From: Mantamonas sphyraenae
Lineage: Eukaryota > CRuMs > Mantamonadidae
Assembly: GCA_026936335.1 (NCBI GenBank)
Contig: JAPMXV010000033.1
Span: 204,548 to 268,547, forward strand
DNA: 64,000 bases
Reading direction: 5' to 3'
Part shown: positions 1-11,500 of the stretch, one piece after another
Numbering within the stretch: the first letter of the stretch is position 1
How the letters are laid out: each line of letters opens with the position of its first letter
Program-made: the position numbers and the translations under genes
Notes under the pieces: model-generated
The model's database searches: none
The model's input: the letters and a program-made list of their open reading frames with translations, nothing else
Told to the model about the DNA's origin: nothing

Positions 1-1265
1 GTGTGTCCATTGGCCGACGTCAACGCACGCTGCTTCTGCCAATCCCACAACACCACGGTGTGGTTGTTGTCGTTGCCCACAGACACCAGTCGAGTCCCGT
101 CCGCATTGAAAGCCAGGCATGCCACTGCACGACTGTGCTGTCCCTCCAAACGTGCCACCTGTTCCATGCTATCCACGTCCCACACACAAATGTACGCATC
201 AGTGCGTCCCAGAGGATCCACCTGACCCGTGGCAACCAGCTTGCCCGACGGATGCAACGCCAGGCTGCAGATGTCATCGTTGTGCCCGTGGAAGAACCGT
301 TGTTCCAGTGTCTGTGTGTTCATCACCACTCCCACAGCTGCCACGTGGAACACAACCTCCTGTTCGTTCCCTGGCAGGTAGAACAGATTCCCGCGCGCGT
401 CATGTCCCCGGTAGCCCATTCTGTACACACACGCACACACGGCCGTCCACCATCCATGTGTCCTTTCGTGTCAGTTGACAATTGCCAAGTGTCCAATGCC
501 CCACCTCCTTCTTCTCCTCTCTCTTCTCTCTCCTGTTTGTGCCTTGGATGGTCCGTGTTTCTTCCCTTCACCGTCCGGACCGTTGACGATTTCGCGCGCC
601 TCAGCGTCATCGTCTTCTGGACGGCGCTGCTGCGCTGCATGCACGTACACAAAGGCCATGTACACACGGTGGGATCTACACGCATCATCTCAACGTGCTC
701 TGTGCATGTGTGCCCAACAACACGATTGTGGGGGGGGGGCGTCTGGGAAAACTCACACATGACCCAAGCGCAAACCCTCTTGCGGCGGAGACCCTGCGTT
801 GGCTGGCTCTTCATAGTCCGACCGCGGATACACCGTGGTACGACAGTGGGGATACTTGATGCCCTCCATGTGCTCGTGTTCCACGCGTGCGTGCGTGCGT
901 GCGCTCAGGGGCGCCGTTTGCGGTCGTTGTTTCCCGCGACCCGTCGTCGTCTTGCTGGAGCTGCCCTTGGGCGACATCCGCCGACCGCCACTGCTTTTGG
1001 GCGACGCCAGACTCAGGGCCATGCCACTGCTGCCACCACTGCTGCTTCCGCTGCCACTGGTTGCCAGAACGCCGCTGGTGTTGAGGGACAGTGTGCTTGT
1101 CGACGACGATGAGACGGATGACGACGCCGCTGCTGCCACCTGCAACTTCAGCTCCTCCACCTGTCCGCTCAGATGGGCCACTGCATGGGTCAACACCAAA
1201 ATCTGCTCATCCTTGCTCGCCACAACCTTTTCCAATGCTGCGAGACGCTCCTCCACCGATGACAT
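1..1265 (-). CDS. EML: EML-like microtubule-associated protein, 3' end beyond window
   Basis: Two exons are visible: 1265-757 and 420-1, cut by the left edge. The start at 1265 (MSSVEERLAALEKVV) opens a short coiled coil like the N-terminal trimerisation helix of EML proteins. A Ser/Gly/Lys-rich basic linker follows, as in EML microtubule-binding regions. The splice uses donor GTGAGT at 756 and acceptor TACAG ending at 421. The join gives LRLGHV-MGYRGHD, which lines up with the LKLEWAYGYRGKD-type HELP motif of metazoan EMLs, so no exon appears to be missing. Exon 2 reads like the HELP/first beta-propeller: GHNDDICSLALHP, VATGQVD and TVVLWDWQ are typical EML WD strands. EMLs bind and stabilise microtubules. 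The rest of the propeller lies outside the window. Family assignment is strong; the exact paralogue is unknown. Confidence 0.88.
421..756 (-). other. Intron of the EML-like gene (336 bp)
   Basis: This GT-AG intron is one of the three longest in the window. On the coding strand it begins GTGAGT and ends in a GT-rich run followed by ACAG. It holds a G/C homopolymer (G10 on the + strand at 730-739) and a CT/TC-rich stretch near 510-535. Short ORFs inside it have no recognisable content, and the flanking exons join into an intact HELP motif without extra sequence. Confidence 0.75.
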
Positions 1266-1321
1266 TGCGAGAATGGGGTGTTGTGTTTTGTTTGGCTCCA
1301 GCTGTGCACTCACACTCACTC

Positions 1322-2209
1322 CTACCTCCTGGCCACTCCTGTCTTTTTGCCCTTTCGCTTCTTCTGTCGTCCACCCTTGCCACTTGCCGTCGTCCCTCCT
1401 TCGGGTTCGTACAGGTGCTTGCTCACAGCCTCATCGAAACTCACAGACCGTGACTGATCCAACTCACTGCCCACCGGTGTTCCACTGTTGCTGCTACTGC
1501 TGCTATTGCTTCCAAGCACCCCGTCACCGCTTTGTGACGTGCTCATGGCCTCACTTGCTGCTTTGCGGCTCCTGCCACCGGCTTGCTCTGCCGACGGCGC
1601 TCCTTCCTGCGGCGGTTGCGGCTGTGCCGGTGCTTTGCGTTCCCCCGTGCCATTGTTCAGCAATGCAGAGCCACTGGCTGTGCGTTCGATGCGTGGCAAT
1701 GATGGTGTGGCGCTTGCACCGGATCCACCACCACCATCACTTCCGTTTGCTCCCGGACGCACCACCACAGAATCATCCACAGCTGCAATCTGTGTCATTG
1801 TGCTGCTCCCGCCCTCTTCAACCTTTTCCCCATCCTGTGCATCCTCTCCCACCTCATCGTGGTCGTCGTCCCCCTGTATCTGTCCCGCAGGCTGCTGTTG
1901 CTGCGGCCCCTCTGCCTCCTTGCGTTGTGGTTGCATTTTGACTCCTGTCGCCAACATCTCATCTGTGCCTTCATCTGTGGCAAACCCAAGTGTGCCTGGT
2001 GTGCCTGTGCCACTCTCGTCCACATCGCCGTCGTAATCCACCACCACCTCGTCTGCCTGATCGTCGCCTTCAGGTCCCTCACGCCCCACAGCCACGATGC
2101 GCTTCTTGCCCACCGCACGTGGCTGTCGTGCCACTGTCTTGGGACTGACCCGTTCGCTCACATGCATCCTTCCCGTCTTCAGAAACTCGCCCGTTTCGTC
2201 CTCGCTCAT
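1322..2209 (-). CDS. Low-complexity acidic/Ser-rich hypothetical protein
   Basis: This ORF of about 295 aa starts at MSEDETGEFLKTG (2209) and ends at 1322, 56 bp before the EML start. It is Gln-, Asp/Glu-, Gly- and Ser-rich and closes with a basic tail (KGGRQKKRKGKKTGVARR) that could be a nuclear or nucleolar signal. No domain is recognised. The open frame extends upstream to 2404, overlapping the 3' end of the DUF4795-like gene in another frame, so it could instead be a C-terminal exon of that gene joined by a small intron. I found no convincing GT-AG pair that keeps both frames. The 49-bp gap to the upstream stop matches the spacing of other gene pairs here, which favours a separate gene. 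Confidence 0.5.
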   Translation of the reverse strand: MSEDETGEFLKTGRMHVSERVSPKTVARQPRAVGKKRIVAVGREGPEGDDQADEVVVDYDGDVDESGTGTPGTLGFATDEGTDEMLATGVKMQPQRKEAEGPQQQQPAGQIQGDDDHDEVGEDAQDGEKVEEGGSSTMTQIAAVDDSVVVRPGANGSDGGGGSGASATPSLPRIERTASGSALLNNGTGERKAPAQPQPPQEGAPSAEQAGGRSRKAASEAMSTSQSGDGVLGSNSSSSSNSGTPVGSELDQSRSVSFDEAVSKHLYEPEGGTTASGKGGRQKKRKGKKTGVARR

Positions 2210-2258
2210 GTCTCCCGATGGGGTCACTCCCGACGCCTGCGTCGACACACCGGCGCGA

Positions 2259-5200
2259 TCAAAAACCAAAACCCATGCGGCCCGTGCCACCTCCTCCCGT
2301 TCCACCTCCTGCCGGATGGTTGTTGTGTGGATGGTTGGGCATGGCTGGCAGAGTGTAGCCGCTGTCCGAATGGGGCTCGTCGCTCCCGGCTGTCGGCTCT
2401 CCAATCATCAGCTTGCGTGCCTCCTCTTCCATCTCTGTGCTGGGCACAGAGTCCAACCCTCGCGACTGGCGGAAGGTGACGTTTTCACGCATGTTGTGCC
2501 TGCGCTTGCGCTGTTGCAGGTCCCTGTTCACCACCGGCCTGAATGTGGGGTTGTTCACAGGCCTGGGCATCACCGGAATCGGCGCCGCCACCTTGTGCTC
2601 ATGTGGCAGTGGACGGTTGCACGCCAGACACACCTGCTGGAACGACTTGGAGCTGCGTTTCTTGGCGCTGCCGTACGTGCTGTCCCCGTCGTCGTCGTCG
2701 TCGTCCCCCTTCAGCGCACCTGCTCCGTGCATCATCAGATTGGACTGAAGGTTCGTAAAGTACATCTGCGTGGTTTCCAGATCCTCCTGCAGCAGGTCCA
2801 GATCCGAAGCCACCCGGTCTTCCAGGTCGCCCGTCCGTTCCTTGACAAATGCCTTCATCTTTTCCAGCTTGTCGTCCACATACTCACGCGACGGCTTCAG
2901 TGCCAGCGCCTTTGCGTCGGCCTTGGTGTTGATCTCGTGGTAAAACTCGGTGCGATCCAACTTGGTCAGGGTCAGCGTGGCAATCTGCTTTGCGTGACGC
3001 ACCACAAGGTCACGCAGGTACTTGAACGCCGTCGTCGTTTCCTCCATGCTCAATGGGTCCACACCCTCGGGCACTGCAGAGTGCAGACCAAACTTGCCAC
3101 CGGCAGCACCGGTGAGAGACGGTGATGATTGCAACCCACCACCACCACCACCACCCTGCTGCTGCTGTTGTTGCTGGCCACCACCACCGCCACCGCCACC
3201 CACGTGGCCACCAGAGGTGAGCAGCTCCAGCGTCTGACGCAAGCCGCTGACTTCCTGTGCCAGGCGTTGGTTGTCGCGGAAGAGCGTGTTGAGGTGTGCC
3301 TCCTGCCTGTTCATCTGGGCCATGGTTGTGTTGACGTTGTTGGCCATGGGACCCCATGCCATGGCAATGGATGTCAAATCCACGTCGGGCAAGTCCTCCT
3401 CTTCACCCGTCATCAGTCCGTTGCTCTCGCGCAGGTTGCGCATGCCCACGCGCACGTCGTCAATCTCCTCTTGCAGCTTCAGCACCGAGTTGAACAACAC
3501 CTGGTTGCGCTCTTGGTCGTCGTTCACAGAACGTGTGCGTGTCAACGGCGATGTGCGATCCAGGTCGGCAAACGGACTGTTGCGTCCGGCGCCGCTTGCG
3601 CTTCCTCCACGGCTGCCCGGACGCGGTGTGCGACGGCTGCTTGTGGTGCTGCCTCTGCTCGACGGACGTCCACTGGCGCCACCGACGCCTCCTCCTCCAC
3701 GCTCGTCAACCTCTTCAATCACAGACTGCGACAGATTGGACAGCGAACGTTCCTTGCGTCGTGATCCCGGGCGGTTGCTACCACCGCTGCTGGATTCGGG
3801 CCGTGCCGACGTCGTCACCTGCTTGTTCAGATCCAACATCTGCTTGCGCACTTCCTTGATGGCCTTGACCACACGGTCGACCCTATCCCACGTCTTGGTC
3901 ATCTCCTCACGCATGTCCACCACGGTCTGGTGATCGTTGACCACAATCGAGCGCAGGTTGGACGTCGACAGCACATGTGCCGTCGTCTCCTTGATGTATG
4001 TCTTGATCTCACTCTTGCTCATGCTCAGGGCCTCACGCGACAATCCGCTGCTGCCGCCACTCTGTGAAGGCCCTGTCGAGCGCGAATCCTGCGACGCCCC
4101 CGACGGCGATGTCGATCGCCTCTTGCTGTTCACCGCAGAGTCACCCAACACTTCCAACAACTCGGCCGCACTGGGACGTCGTTGCAATGCCAGCCGCTCC
4201 CTGCGTGCTGCCATGCGGTCAAGATTCGACTGCGTGGGAGTTCCTCCCATGCCGCCACCAGACGTCCCTCCTTCTTCTCCTCCTTCCACTCCACTGGTCG
4301 GCGATCCAAGCGTCTTTGCCACAGGCACCGAAGACGCCCATCCACTCGGCGGGCCTGTGCGTGGCGAGCTGGCACCCATCGACTGTCCACGTTCACGTTC
4401 GGTTTGCTGCTGCTGCTGTGTGCTCGTCATCGATGTGTCCACCTGCAGAGGGTGCTGCGTTTGTTGCTGTTCTCCAGAGGCATCGGTGGCGCTTGCAACT
4501 TCGGCAGCCGCCTGTGCCTCGGCTTCACCGGCTGCCGTTGCTGCTGCTGCTGCTGCCCTTGCTTCTGCTTCGTCATCTGCACGTGTGTGCATGCGTGTGC
4601 CCGTGACAGGTCCCACACGTTCGCCCCCTTCGTCGCTTTCTTCGCCCTCCTGGCTGCCCTGGTCGCTGTTGTTGCTGCCTTCGTTGTCGTTGTCGTCGTC
4701 GTCGTCTCGTGCTCGAGCCCCTCCTCCAGGCACAGCCTCGTCACCGGGCGCTGCCACGTGCTGCTGAGCATCCATGTCTGCATCTCCCTGTGTGCTACTG
4801 TCGTGTGCACCCATCAGCACAGGTGCGCTGTTGGTGGAGTGCAACTGCGGCACGCTTGCTTTGCGGTCGCCCTTTTTCGTCAGCCACACGTCCACTGTGT
4901 TGCGTTTGCGGATCTGATCACGCACGTTGTCGTTGCGATCCAGCATGTTGACTGTCTTTTCCAAATCGTAGATCTTGTCCTGCATCTCGCGCACTCGCTC
5001 CACGCCTGCGAAATTCAGGCTCACGTTTTCAATCGACTGCGCCGTACGCTTCTCCGCCAGCGCCAACGACTCTTTCAACTCCTCCACCTCCTCCTCCATC
5101 TTGAGCACCTGTGTGGAGGTGCGTTGTGCAGACGCAAAGTACACCTCCTGGTCGGCTTCCAGCTGCTCCATCTTCTCGGCGTGCTCGTTCAGCTGCGCCT

Positions 5201-5906
5201 GGTACACGTCTTCGTTCTCCATCTTCTTCTTTTCAATCTTAAAGTGTTCCACCTCCTTTTCCACTGCCTCCACACGGTGCACCACGTCACTCAGCATGCC
5301 CATCAGCTTGACTTGCTTCTGCTTCTGCACCAACACGGTCCTCTCCAGGTCTTCCACCTCCCGTTCCCGCTTGCTCTTCTCCTCCTTCACTGCCTCTTCC
5401 AATGCCTCCACACGTGACTCCTGGTCCCCCATCGATTCCACCATCTGCTGCAGAAACACCGTCAGGTTGGAGAAATTCAACTGCAGCAGATTGTTCAGCA
5501 GCCGATCCCCGCCTCCACGCATGCTGGTGCTGCCGCGCAGACCACGTCGTCCGTTGCCACTGTCACTGCCTCCTCCGTTCTGCCGTTCGCGCCCGTCGTC
5601 GCTGTCGCTGTCGCCGGGTGAGCCCGAGCCCTCTGCCGAGCTCGAAATTTGTACGTTGCCCCCGTCGAGTTTGTACTCGTCCTCAGGGCCGTCTGTGCTG
5701 CCTTCAGATTGCGTGCGCGAGCTCAGCGCCTGCGCAGAGGATGCCTGTGTGTGCGGCGACCCTGCAAGGCCACCCTCCGATGTCTTGTCGCCGGCACGGG
5801 TTACCGACGACTTGCTGCGCCTCATGCTCTTTTTGGTCGTTCCGGGCGAGCCCAGATGACGCACCTGCTGCTTCTTGGCCGATTCCAACAACGCACGGTC
5901 ACTCAT
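2259..5906 (-). CDS. DUF4795 / QRICH2-like coiled-coil protein
   Basis: A single-exon ORF of 1215 aa starts at MSDRALLESAKKQQ (5906). Residues about 130-340 are heptad-rich coiled coil (runs of KREREVEDLERTV type). The middle is low complexity with Ala/Glu, Gln and Ser/Gly tracts. Residues about 820-1090 form another helical region, LTLTKLDRTEFYHEINTKAD then DKLEKMKAFVKE, followed by a cysteine motif VCLACNRPLPHEHK. Helices leading into a CxxCxRPL motif are the hallmark of the DUF4795 domain of metazoan QRICH2 and C16orf96-type proteins; QRICH2 is a sperm-flagellum protein. A structural role in the flagellum or cytoskeleton is inferred from family knowledge only. Gly and Gln homopeptides near residues 920-940 and an Asp run near 1100 look like expanded codon repeats. 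The gene lies in the same orientation as the EML-like gene. Confidence 0.65.
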   Translation of the reverse strand: MSDRALLESAKKQQVRHLGSPGTTKKSMRRSKSSVTRAGDKTSEGGLAGSPHTQASSAQALSSRTQSEGSTDGPEDEYKLDGGNVQISSSAEGSGSPGDSDSDDGRERQNGGGSDSGNGRRGLRGSTSMRGGGDRLLNNLLQLNFSNLTVFLQQMVESMGDQESRVEALEEAVKEEKSKREREVEDLERTVLVQKQKQVKLMGMLSDVVHRVEAVEKEVEHFKIEKKKMENEDVYQAQLNEHAEKMEQLEADQEVYFASAQRTSTQVLKMEEEVEELKESLALAEKRTAQSIENVSLNFAGVERVREMQDKIYDLEKTVNMLDRNDNVRDQIRKRNTVDVWLTKKGDRKASVPQLHSTNSAPVLMGAHDSSTQGDADMDAQQHVAAPGDEAVPGGGARARDDDDDNDNEGSNNSDQGSQEGEESDEGGERVGPVTGTRMHTRADDEAEARAAAAAATAAGEAEAQAAAEVASATDASGEQQQTQHPLQVDTSMTSTQQQQQTERERGQSMGASSPRTGPPSGWASSVPVAKTLGSPTSGVEGGEEGGTSGGGMGGTPTQSNLDRMAARRERLALQRRPSAAELLEVLGDSAVNSKRRSTSPSGASQDSRSTGPSQSGGSSGLSREALSMSKSEIKTYIKETTAHVLSTSNLRSIVVNDHQTVVDMREEMTKTWDRVDRVVKAIKEVRKQMLDLNKQVTTSARPESSSGGSNRPGSRRKERSLSNLSQSVIEEVDERGGGGVGGASGRPSSRGSTTSSRRTPRPGSRGGSASGAGRNSPFADLDRTSPLTRTRSVNDDQERNQVLFNSVLKLQEEIDDVRVGMRNLRESNGLMTGEEEDLPDVDLTSIAMAWGPMANNVNTTMAQMNRQEAHLNTLFRDNQRLAQEVSGLRQTLELLTSGGHVGGGGGGGGQQQQQQQGGGGGGGLQSSPSLTGAAGGKFGLHSAVPEGVDPLSMEETTTAFKYLRDLVVRHAKQIATLTLTKLDRTEFYHEINTKADAKALALKPSREYVDDKLEKMKAFVKERTGDLEDRVASDLDLLQEDLETTQMYFTNLQSNLMMHGAGALKGDDDDDDGDSTYGSAKKRSSKSFQQVCLACNRPLPHEHKVAAPIPVMPRPVNNPTFRPVVNRDLQQRKRRHNMRENVTFRQSRGLDSVPSTEMEEEARKLMIGEPTAGSDEPHSDSGYTLPAMPNHPHNNHPAGGGTGGGGTGRMGFGF

Positions 5907-5996
5907 TGCAACGTGTGGAAATGTGCCTTGCGTGCTGTGGTCTCGGAAAAACGGTGCTTTTTTTTGTTGGGTGGGATTGGTGGAGCAGCCCTTCGC

Positions 5997-8430
5997 CTAG
6001 CAGCACACCTTGCCATGCTTCTGCTTGTGGTCGCGCATGAGCTTGATGATGACAATGAGAACGACGAGACCGACGGCAGCGAGAATGGGCACGCCATAAC
6101 GTTCCCAGTCGAGGAGAGACTGGGCATTGGGGTCGACAATGGGGTTCTCGGGGTTGTCGGCTGTGATTTCCGTGCCATGCACAATCAACTCCCACGAAGT
6201 GAACACTCCAGAGATGCCCGACTTGAGATCACGGACCTGAAGGGTGTACGAACCGCGCGAACTTTCGCCCCAATGACGCAGCGTCTTGAAGGACCATCCG
6301 TTGTAGTTTGCGTTTGTATCTGCATGTGGGGTGGCCAGAATGGATTCGACTTCAAACTCGGTGCCCCTGTTCTTGAACAAACGGATGTCCAGGTGGCCTC
6401 GCGACGGGTGGAGAATGTTCACCTTGACCTCCACGTACTCTGTGATGATGTTGTCCTTGTCTTGGACAGCGTATTCGGCAGTCACTCCGTTGCTTCCGTC
6501 GTTGTCCGGGATGAACGAGTTGACAATGTTGGACCCCGATGTCTGTGTGCGGTGTGAGGGGTGTGCGTGAGCATTGTGTGTGTGTGTGTGTCTGATCTTC
6601 TGGGGTCTGTGTGGTCACTGTGTGATTGATCACTCACCTTGTTGACAAGAGCAGGCTTGAGTTTCCAGTCCTTTGCCTTCTTGATGGCTTCGGCCGTGTC
6701 GATGAGGCCAAAGCCGTAAATGTGCGAGTGGCGCCATCCGACAGGGTTGGTCTTCCAGTCGCTGTTGTCGTTGTCAACCTTCTTGGAGGAGACAGAAAGG
6801 ATGTGTTGTACGTCACGATAGGTGAGGGCATTGTTGGACTGCAGCAAGAGGGCCATCGTGCCTGCAGCAATGCCTGTCGCAGCACTGGTCCCACCAAATC
6901 CAGACAAGCACGTGCCTCCCACGTACCCGGCCGAACCAGACCGATCGGTGGTCAGAATGCCGGCGGAGTACTGGTCACCCTTGGACGGAGCCACCACAAA
7001 CATGGCAGCACACGGCTCGGAGCCAACAGAGGTTCCCGATGCCTGCTTGCCATCCATGTCGACAGCACCCACGGCAATGGTGTGGATGCTGTTTGCATAG
7101 CCATCGTAGTTGCAGTTGTCATTGTTGGGCAAGCCATTGCCGGCAGCAAAGAGGATGACGGCCCCCTTTCCTCCGCGACCCGTCTGCACAGCCGTCTTGA
7201 GGGCATCCGAGGCCAGAGTACCCGGTCCCTGCAAGCGTTGAGCATCGTCCTTGGGACCCCAACTGTTGGAGTAGATGTCAATCTGCTGCAACTTGTGCGT
7301 GAACGCTGCGGCCTCCTGGGAGTCTGTGGTGGGCTCGGCCACCAGACGCAAACCAGCAAGGGCAGCCCGAAAGGCAGCACCGACACCGCATTCGTTGTTG
7401 TCACGTGCCAATGCACACCCTGCACAGGCCGTGCCATGGTTGTCTGTGCTTGCCACGGGGGACGGGTCGCTGTCGTCATCGTTGAAGTCGTAGCTGTTGT
7501 GGGGTGGTGGGGATGATTGAGTGAGTGAGTGAGTGAGTGAGTGAGTGAGGCACATTGGGTCACACACACACACACACACACACACACGCGTCACACGTAC
7601 CTCAGGGCGGCGTTGTAGTTGGGCTGCAGATCCGGCTGCGTGGTGTCGACGCCGTCGTCGACAATGCCAATGGTGACACCCTGACCAAGGATGTCCTGGG
7701 TCCTGTGGGCACATAAACACGCGGGTGGGGCAACACAGGTGTGAGCGTTGTGGCCATGGCTGCGTTTTTTGGGCAGTAGCCGGAAGAGACGCGGGGCAAG
7801 GGCAATGTTTGCGTGGTGGCGGCTGGCCGTGTGTGGGGGCACATACCATGCACCGAGGACGTTGACGTCAATGCCAGGGGTGCCTGAATTCTGGCCGACG
7901 TTGGAAAGGTGCCACTGGTTTGGATAGTAAGGGTCGGAGGGGACCTTGCGTTTGGAGTGGGCGCGAGCCACTTGCTGCTCGGCCCACTGCACGCCTGGGT
8001 GCTGTTCGATCGAGTGAAGCACTGTGGTGGACAGAGCATCGTATTCAGCCTGGAGGAGCGTGTGCTGCTCTTTGTCCGATGCCTGTGCGTCGCTGGGGCT
8101 GTCCTTGTTGAACGAGGCGGCCACCGAGCTCTTGCCCAACGGCTTCTCCAGCAGGAAGCGACCTTTGAGGGCGCCAACAGGCCCCAGGAAGCGGAGAGAG
8201 AGGTCGGCAGCCACCCGACGGGCAGTTGCCTCATCGTTGCAACGGATGGCAAACTGGTTGGTGGCCACACTGAGGACGCCATTGGAGTCGGTGGTGGCAA
8301 AACGAGCAAGGAGAGCCCGATCATAGGCCAACCTGGGCTGATCCGGGGCTCCAGCCACACTGCGCATGCCACACAACACACACAGCGCCATAAAGACAAG
8401 GCAAACACGAGGGAGGAGTGCACTTGTCAT
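5997..8430 (-). CDS. KEX2: Kexin-like proprotein convertase (S8B subtilase), type I membrane
   Basis: Four exons: 8430-7847, 7702-7601, 7493-6638 and 6542-5997, giving 695 aa. All joins keep frame with GT-AG borders (GTATGT, GTACGT, GTGAGT donors). Residues 1-27 are a signal peptide (MTSALLPRVCLVFMALCVLC). A propeptide follows, ending at a dibasic HSKRKVPSDPYYPNQWHL site. The catalytic triad is Asp210 (GIVDDGVD), His248 (DNHGTACAG) and Ser432 (GGTSAATG), with oxyanion Asn348 in AAGNGLPNNDNCNYDGY, all as in kexin/furin. A P-domain follows (GWSFKTLRHWGESSRGSY). A transmembrane helix sits at about 664-680, then a very short basic tail ending VCC. Kexins cleave secretory precursors after dibasic sites in the late Golgi. 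Length and domain order are usual for the family; the CC terminus is not. Confidence 0.92.
7494..7600 (-). repeat. Kexin intron 2 with (CA)n and (TGAG)n microsatellites
   Basis: This 107-bp intron consists largely of two simple repeats: a TGAG tetranucleotide run at 7518-7549 and a CA dinucleotide run at 7561-7587. The splice donor (GTACGT, coding strand) and acceptor (CAACAG) flank them directly. Such an intron should be length-polymorphic. Confidence 0.85.
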
Positions 8431-8503
8431 GGATGAATGGAGTGGTGACAGGAAAAGCGTTTGCGGCGACGGCGCCAAAAACGCAACCCACTTTGAGCCC
8501 TGC
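8431..8503. promoter_or_regulatory. 73-bp divergent spacer between kexin and TPR genes
   Basis: Two start codons face away from each other across 73 bp, so both promoters and 5' leaders must lie in or overlap this segment. It contains GGCGCCAAAAACGC, which on the other strand reads GCGTTTTTGGCGCC and resembles an E2F-type TTTGGCGC element. No TATA box is visible. The regulatory role is inferred from layout only. Confidence 0.4.
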
Positions 8504-11500
8504 ATGAGTCTGCCCTTTGCCTACGCAGTGCAGCCGACGCAGGTGCCCTCCTTTGGCATCATTTCACAGAGCCATCTGCAGCAGCGGATGTCGCAGACAC
8601 GAGGACAGCCGCAGGAGGAGGAGGACGACACGTGAGTTGGCAGCCCACGTTGCTTTTTCCACGCCCCGTGGCACTTTCCGTGTGCTGGAATGCATTGAAA
8701 CCGTGTGTGGGATGCACATGTGTGCATTGCGGTTGCCATCGGATGCAGCTTGATTGTGTTTGGATGTGCTGTGTGGATTCAGAAGCGTGCAAAGGGGGCA
8801 GGGCCGTTGCGAGCGAAGGGCAGGCTCTGGGTTATCGCTCACACACACTCACACACACACACACGCGGGGCTGGGATGGTGCACATGGCTCACTCTCACA
8901 CAAATGACCATGCGGGGAACTCATTCAGGGAGAGTGAGATGGACGTGTACGAAGACGCGGCGGCGTTGGAAGCCCGGCATCCGTTTGATCTGGAACAGCA
9001 AGGCCTGCAGGCGGACCATTACGACCAGGTGGGATTCATCGAACGGGATGATTACGAGGAAGAGTGGACGGCGCAGCAGCAGGCACAGCTGTACATGGCA
9101 ACCATGGACAAGGAGCAGGAGGAGGCACGGAAATGGGCGCAACGGGACAGCCGGCTTGCCGGAACGCAGCAGACACAGGGCCAGAGTGGAGGGCAGCAGG
9201 GCAAGAAACGAGGCGGAGGGACGAAAAAGGGACAAAGAGGCGAGCAAGGAGGCACACATGGAATGGGAGCAACGATGTCGCCTTCGCGGTCGGGAGAGGA
9301 TGTGTACAAACGGCGAATGGCCAACCAACTGCTGCTGCATCCAAACTACAGTCGGACACTGCTCAAGGCGGACGAGGCGAAGGATTCGCAGGCACCGAGC
9401 GAGGCAGGATTGGAATCGACGATTTCGTCGGTGGGACCCTATCTGTCGGTGACGCAGAGTGTGGCGTTGACCCGGCAGGCACGCGAGGAACTGTTGCGTC
9501 CACACGGCGAGCTGATCCTGTCCAAGGTGCCCGCGGTGGTGAACCCATCGTTGGCGTCGTTGCGATACGACAAGTCGCAGTACCTGGAGGTGTCACGTCT
9601 GATGAACAACGAGACGGCCAAGGTGGATTCGTTGACGGTGGAGGGCACACGGCCTGTGTGGGCGCCGTCATCGACGCGGTTCGTGGTCAACACGATGCCA
9701 CGGCACTTCTATGCAAGCCAGGTGACGCAACAGGGGATTGTACAGGGCAAGGCACAGCAGCAGCAGGGGGATGGGAAGCAGCAAGGGGCAGGTGGACGGT
9801 ATGCATGGGGAGAGCACGAGCACGAAGACAGGCTTGCAGAGTTACAGGACATGTTGCACGGGGCCGGCAGCAGTGGCAGCAGCGGATGGGAGACGCCGTC
9901 GAGCATTCCGGAGATGTACGAGGACTGGAGCTTTCTGCCTGCGTCGTTCTACAAAGGTCGCGCAAGCACAGAGGAGCTGCACGACGAGCAGGCAGAGAGG
10001 CAAGTGGACCAAATCTTCAACACACTGATGCCTCCGTCGGAACGGGCCAAGGGCAAGGGCAGGCGGACGTCGTTTGAGGACGATTTGAACCCAAGCACGC
10101 ATCGGAACGAAATCTACGCGCAGTATCTGGCCACCAAAGATTCACTGAACAAGTTCCAAATGACCAAACAGCAGCAGATGGAGGCGTACATAGCGGCGCA
10201 GCGGGAGCGCATCGAAGAAGCAAGCGGAGAGGAGCGGGCAAGGTTGGCGTCGCTGTTGGCCCATGCGGAATCCAGCGACGTGGGATTGCTGGAGCGACCC
10301 TCAGCAGGCGCAGTGTCGGAGATTGTGACGGGCATTCTGGCAATGCGACGATCACCGAATGCAATGGAGATGCAGCAGCAGGGGGGCAGGGTGGATGACG
10401 CGGGTGGGTTACAGGTTGTACTGACGGGGGCCGGGGCAGAAGAGTGGATGGGCGGAGAGGAAGGCATGGACGAGGATGCGTTGGAGGCGTACCGGCGTCG
10501 GATGCAGCAACAGCAACAACAGCGACGCGCACACCATCAGTCGGGAGGGGATCTGGAAGAGGCGTTGGCGGTGTTGCAACGTGCAGCAGAGGGCAACGAG
10601 GAGGCAATGGAGCAAGCAAAGAAGCTGAAGGATTCGGCGCAGCTGCGTTGGATTTATGAACTGAGCGAAGGCAGGCTGCAAGAGGAACAGCACGGGCTGG
10701 GAGCGCCGATTGTGCGGCGGTACGGCGTGGGAGACAACGGCAGTGAGACGGCAAGCCACATGACCGGGAGCGACATGCAAATGGCGTCGTCGTTGGCAGA
10801 GAGCAGCCACCAGGGAGACTCGATTGCTGCGACACGAGCGAGCAGCCACGGGACGGCGGAGCTGGAGGAGGGTGGATCGACACGACAGCCACAGAAGCTG
10901 AGCAAACAGGTGCTTCTGTCGCGTACCATGGACGCAGGGGCAGGGACAGGGCGTGGCAAGGTGTCGCCGCAGAGGCCACGAGGTAGCGGGAAAAAGGTGC
11001 CGTACTGGCAAAAGACAGGGCAACCGGCGTTGGGCACAGGAGGTGGGACGGGAGGTGGTGGGACGAGTGTGCCCCACTCGTCGGCGTTGGCGAAACAGAG
11101 CTCGTACGGCGCGAGCTCGGGAGGAGGGGTGTCGACGGCAGGAACCGGGGGAGCACACATGGGCGAGTATGGTGACGCAGGGAGCGACATGGGCAGCGAG
11201 TCGTACGTGAGCGGGAGCATGCAGGTGAGCAACACGGTGACGGACAGTGATGCGTCACATCCGGACGGCCTGCCGAGCAAAGAGGTGCGTGACGCAGCAT
11301 ACCTGTATGCTATTGCAGGGCGGGAGCATGTGTCGACAGAGGGTCTGGGAGGCATCGAACCACCGGTGCTGGATGGCCTTGATCCGAGCGAACGTAGCAA
11401 GATTCTGAGCCAATTGATCAGCGCACGGCCGGCAGGTGCGGATGCAGGAGGAGGCAAGCAACGCGGAGGACGGGCCGGGGAAGGAGGAGGAGGCACCGAT

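Noticed and set aside
8705-8928. Upstream start of the TPR protein at 8705
   Set aside because: This stretch is CA-rich, is bounded by good GTGAGT and TTCAG sites, and splicing joins an upstream exon in frame.
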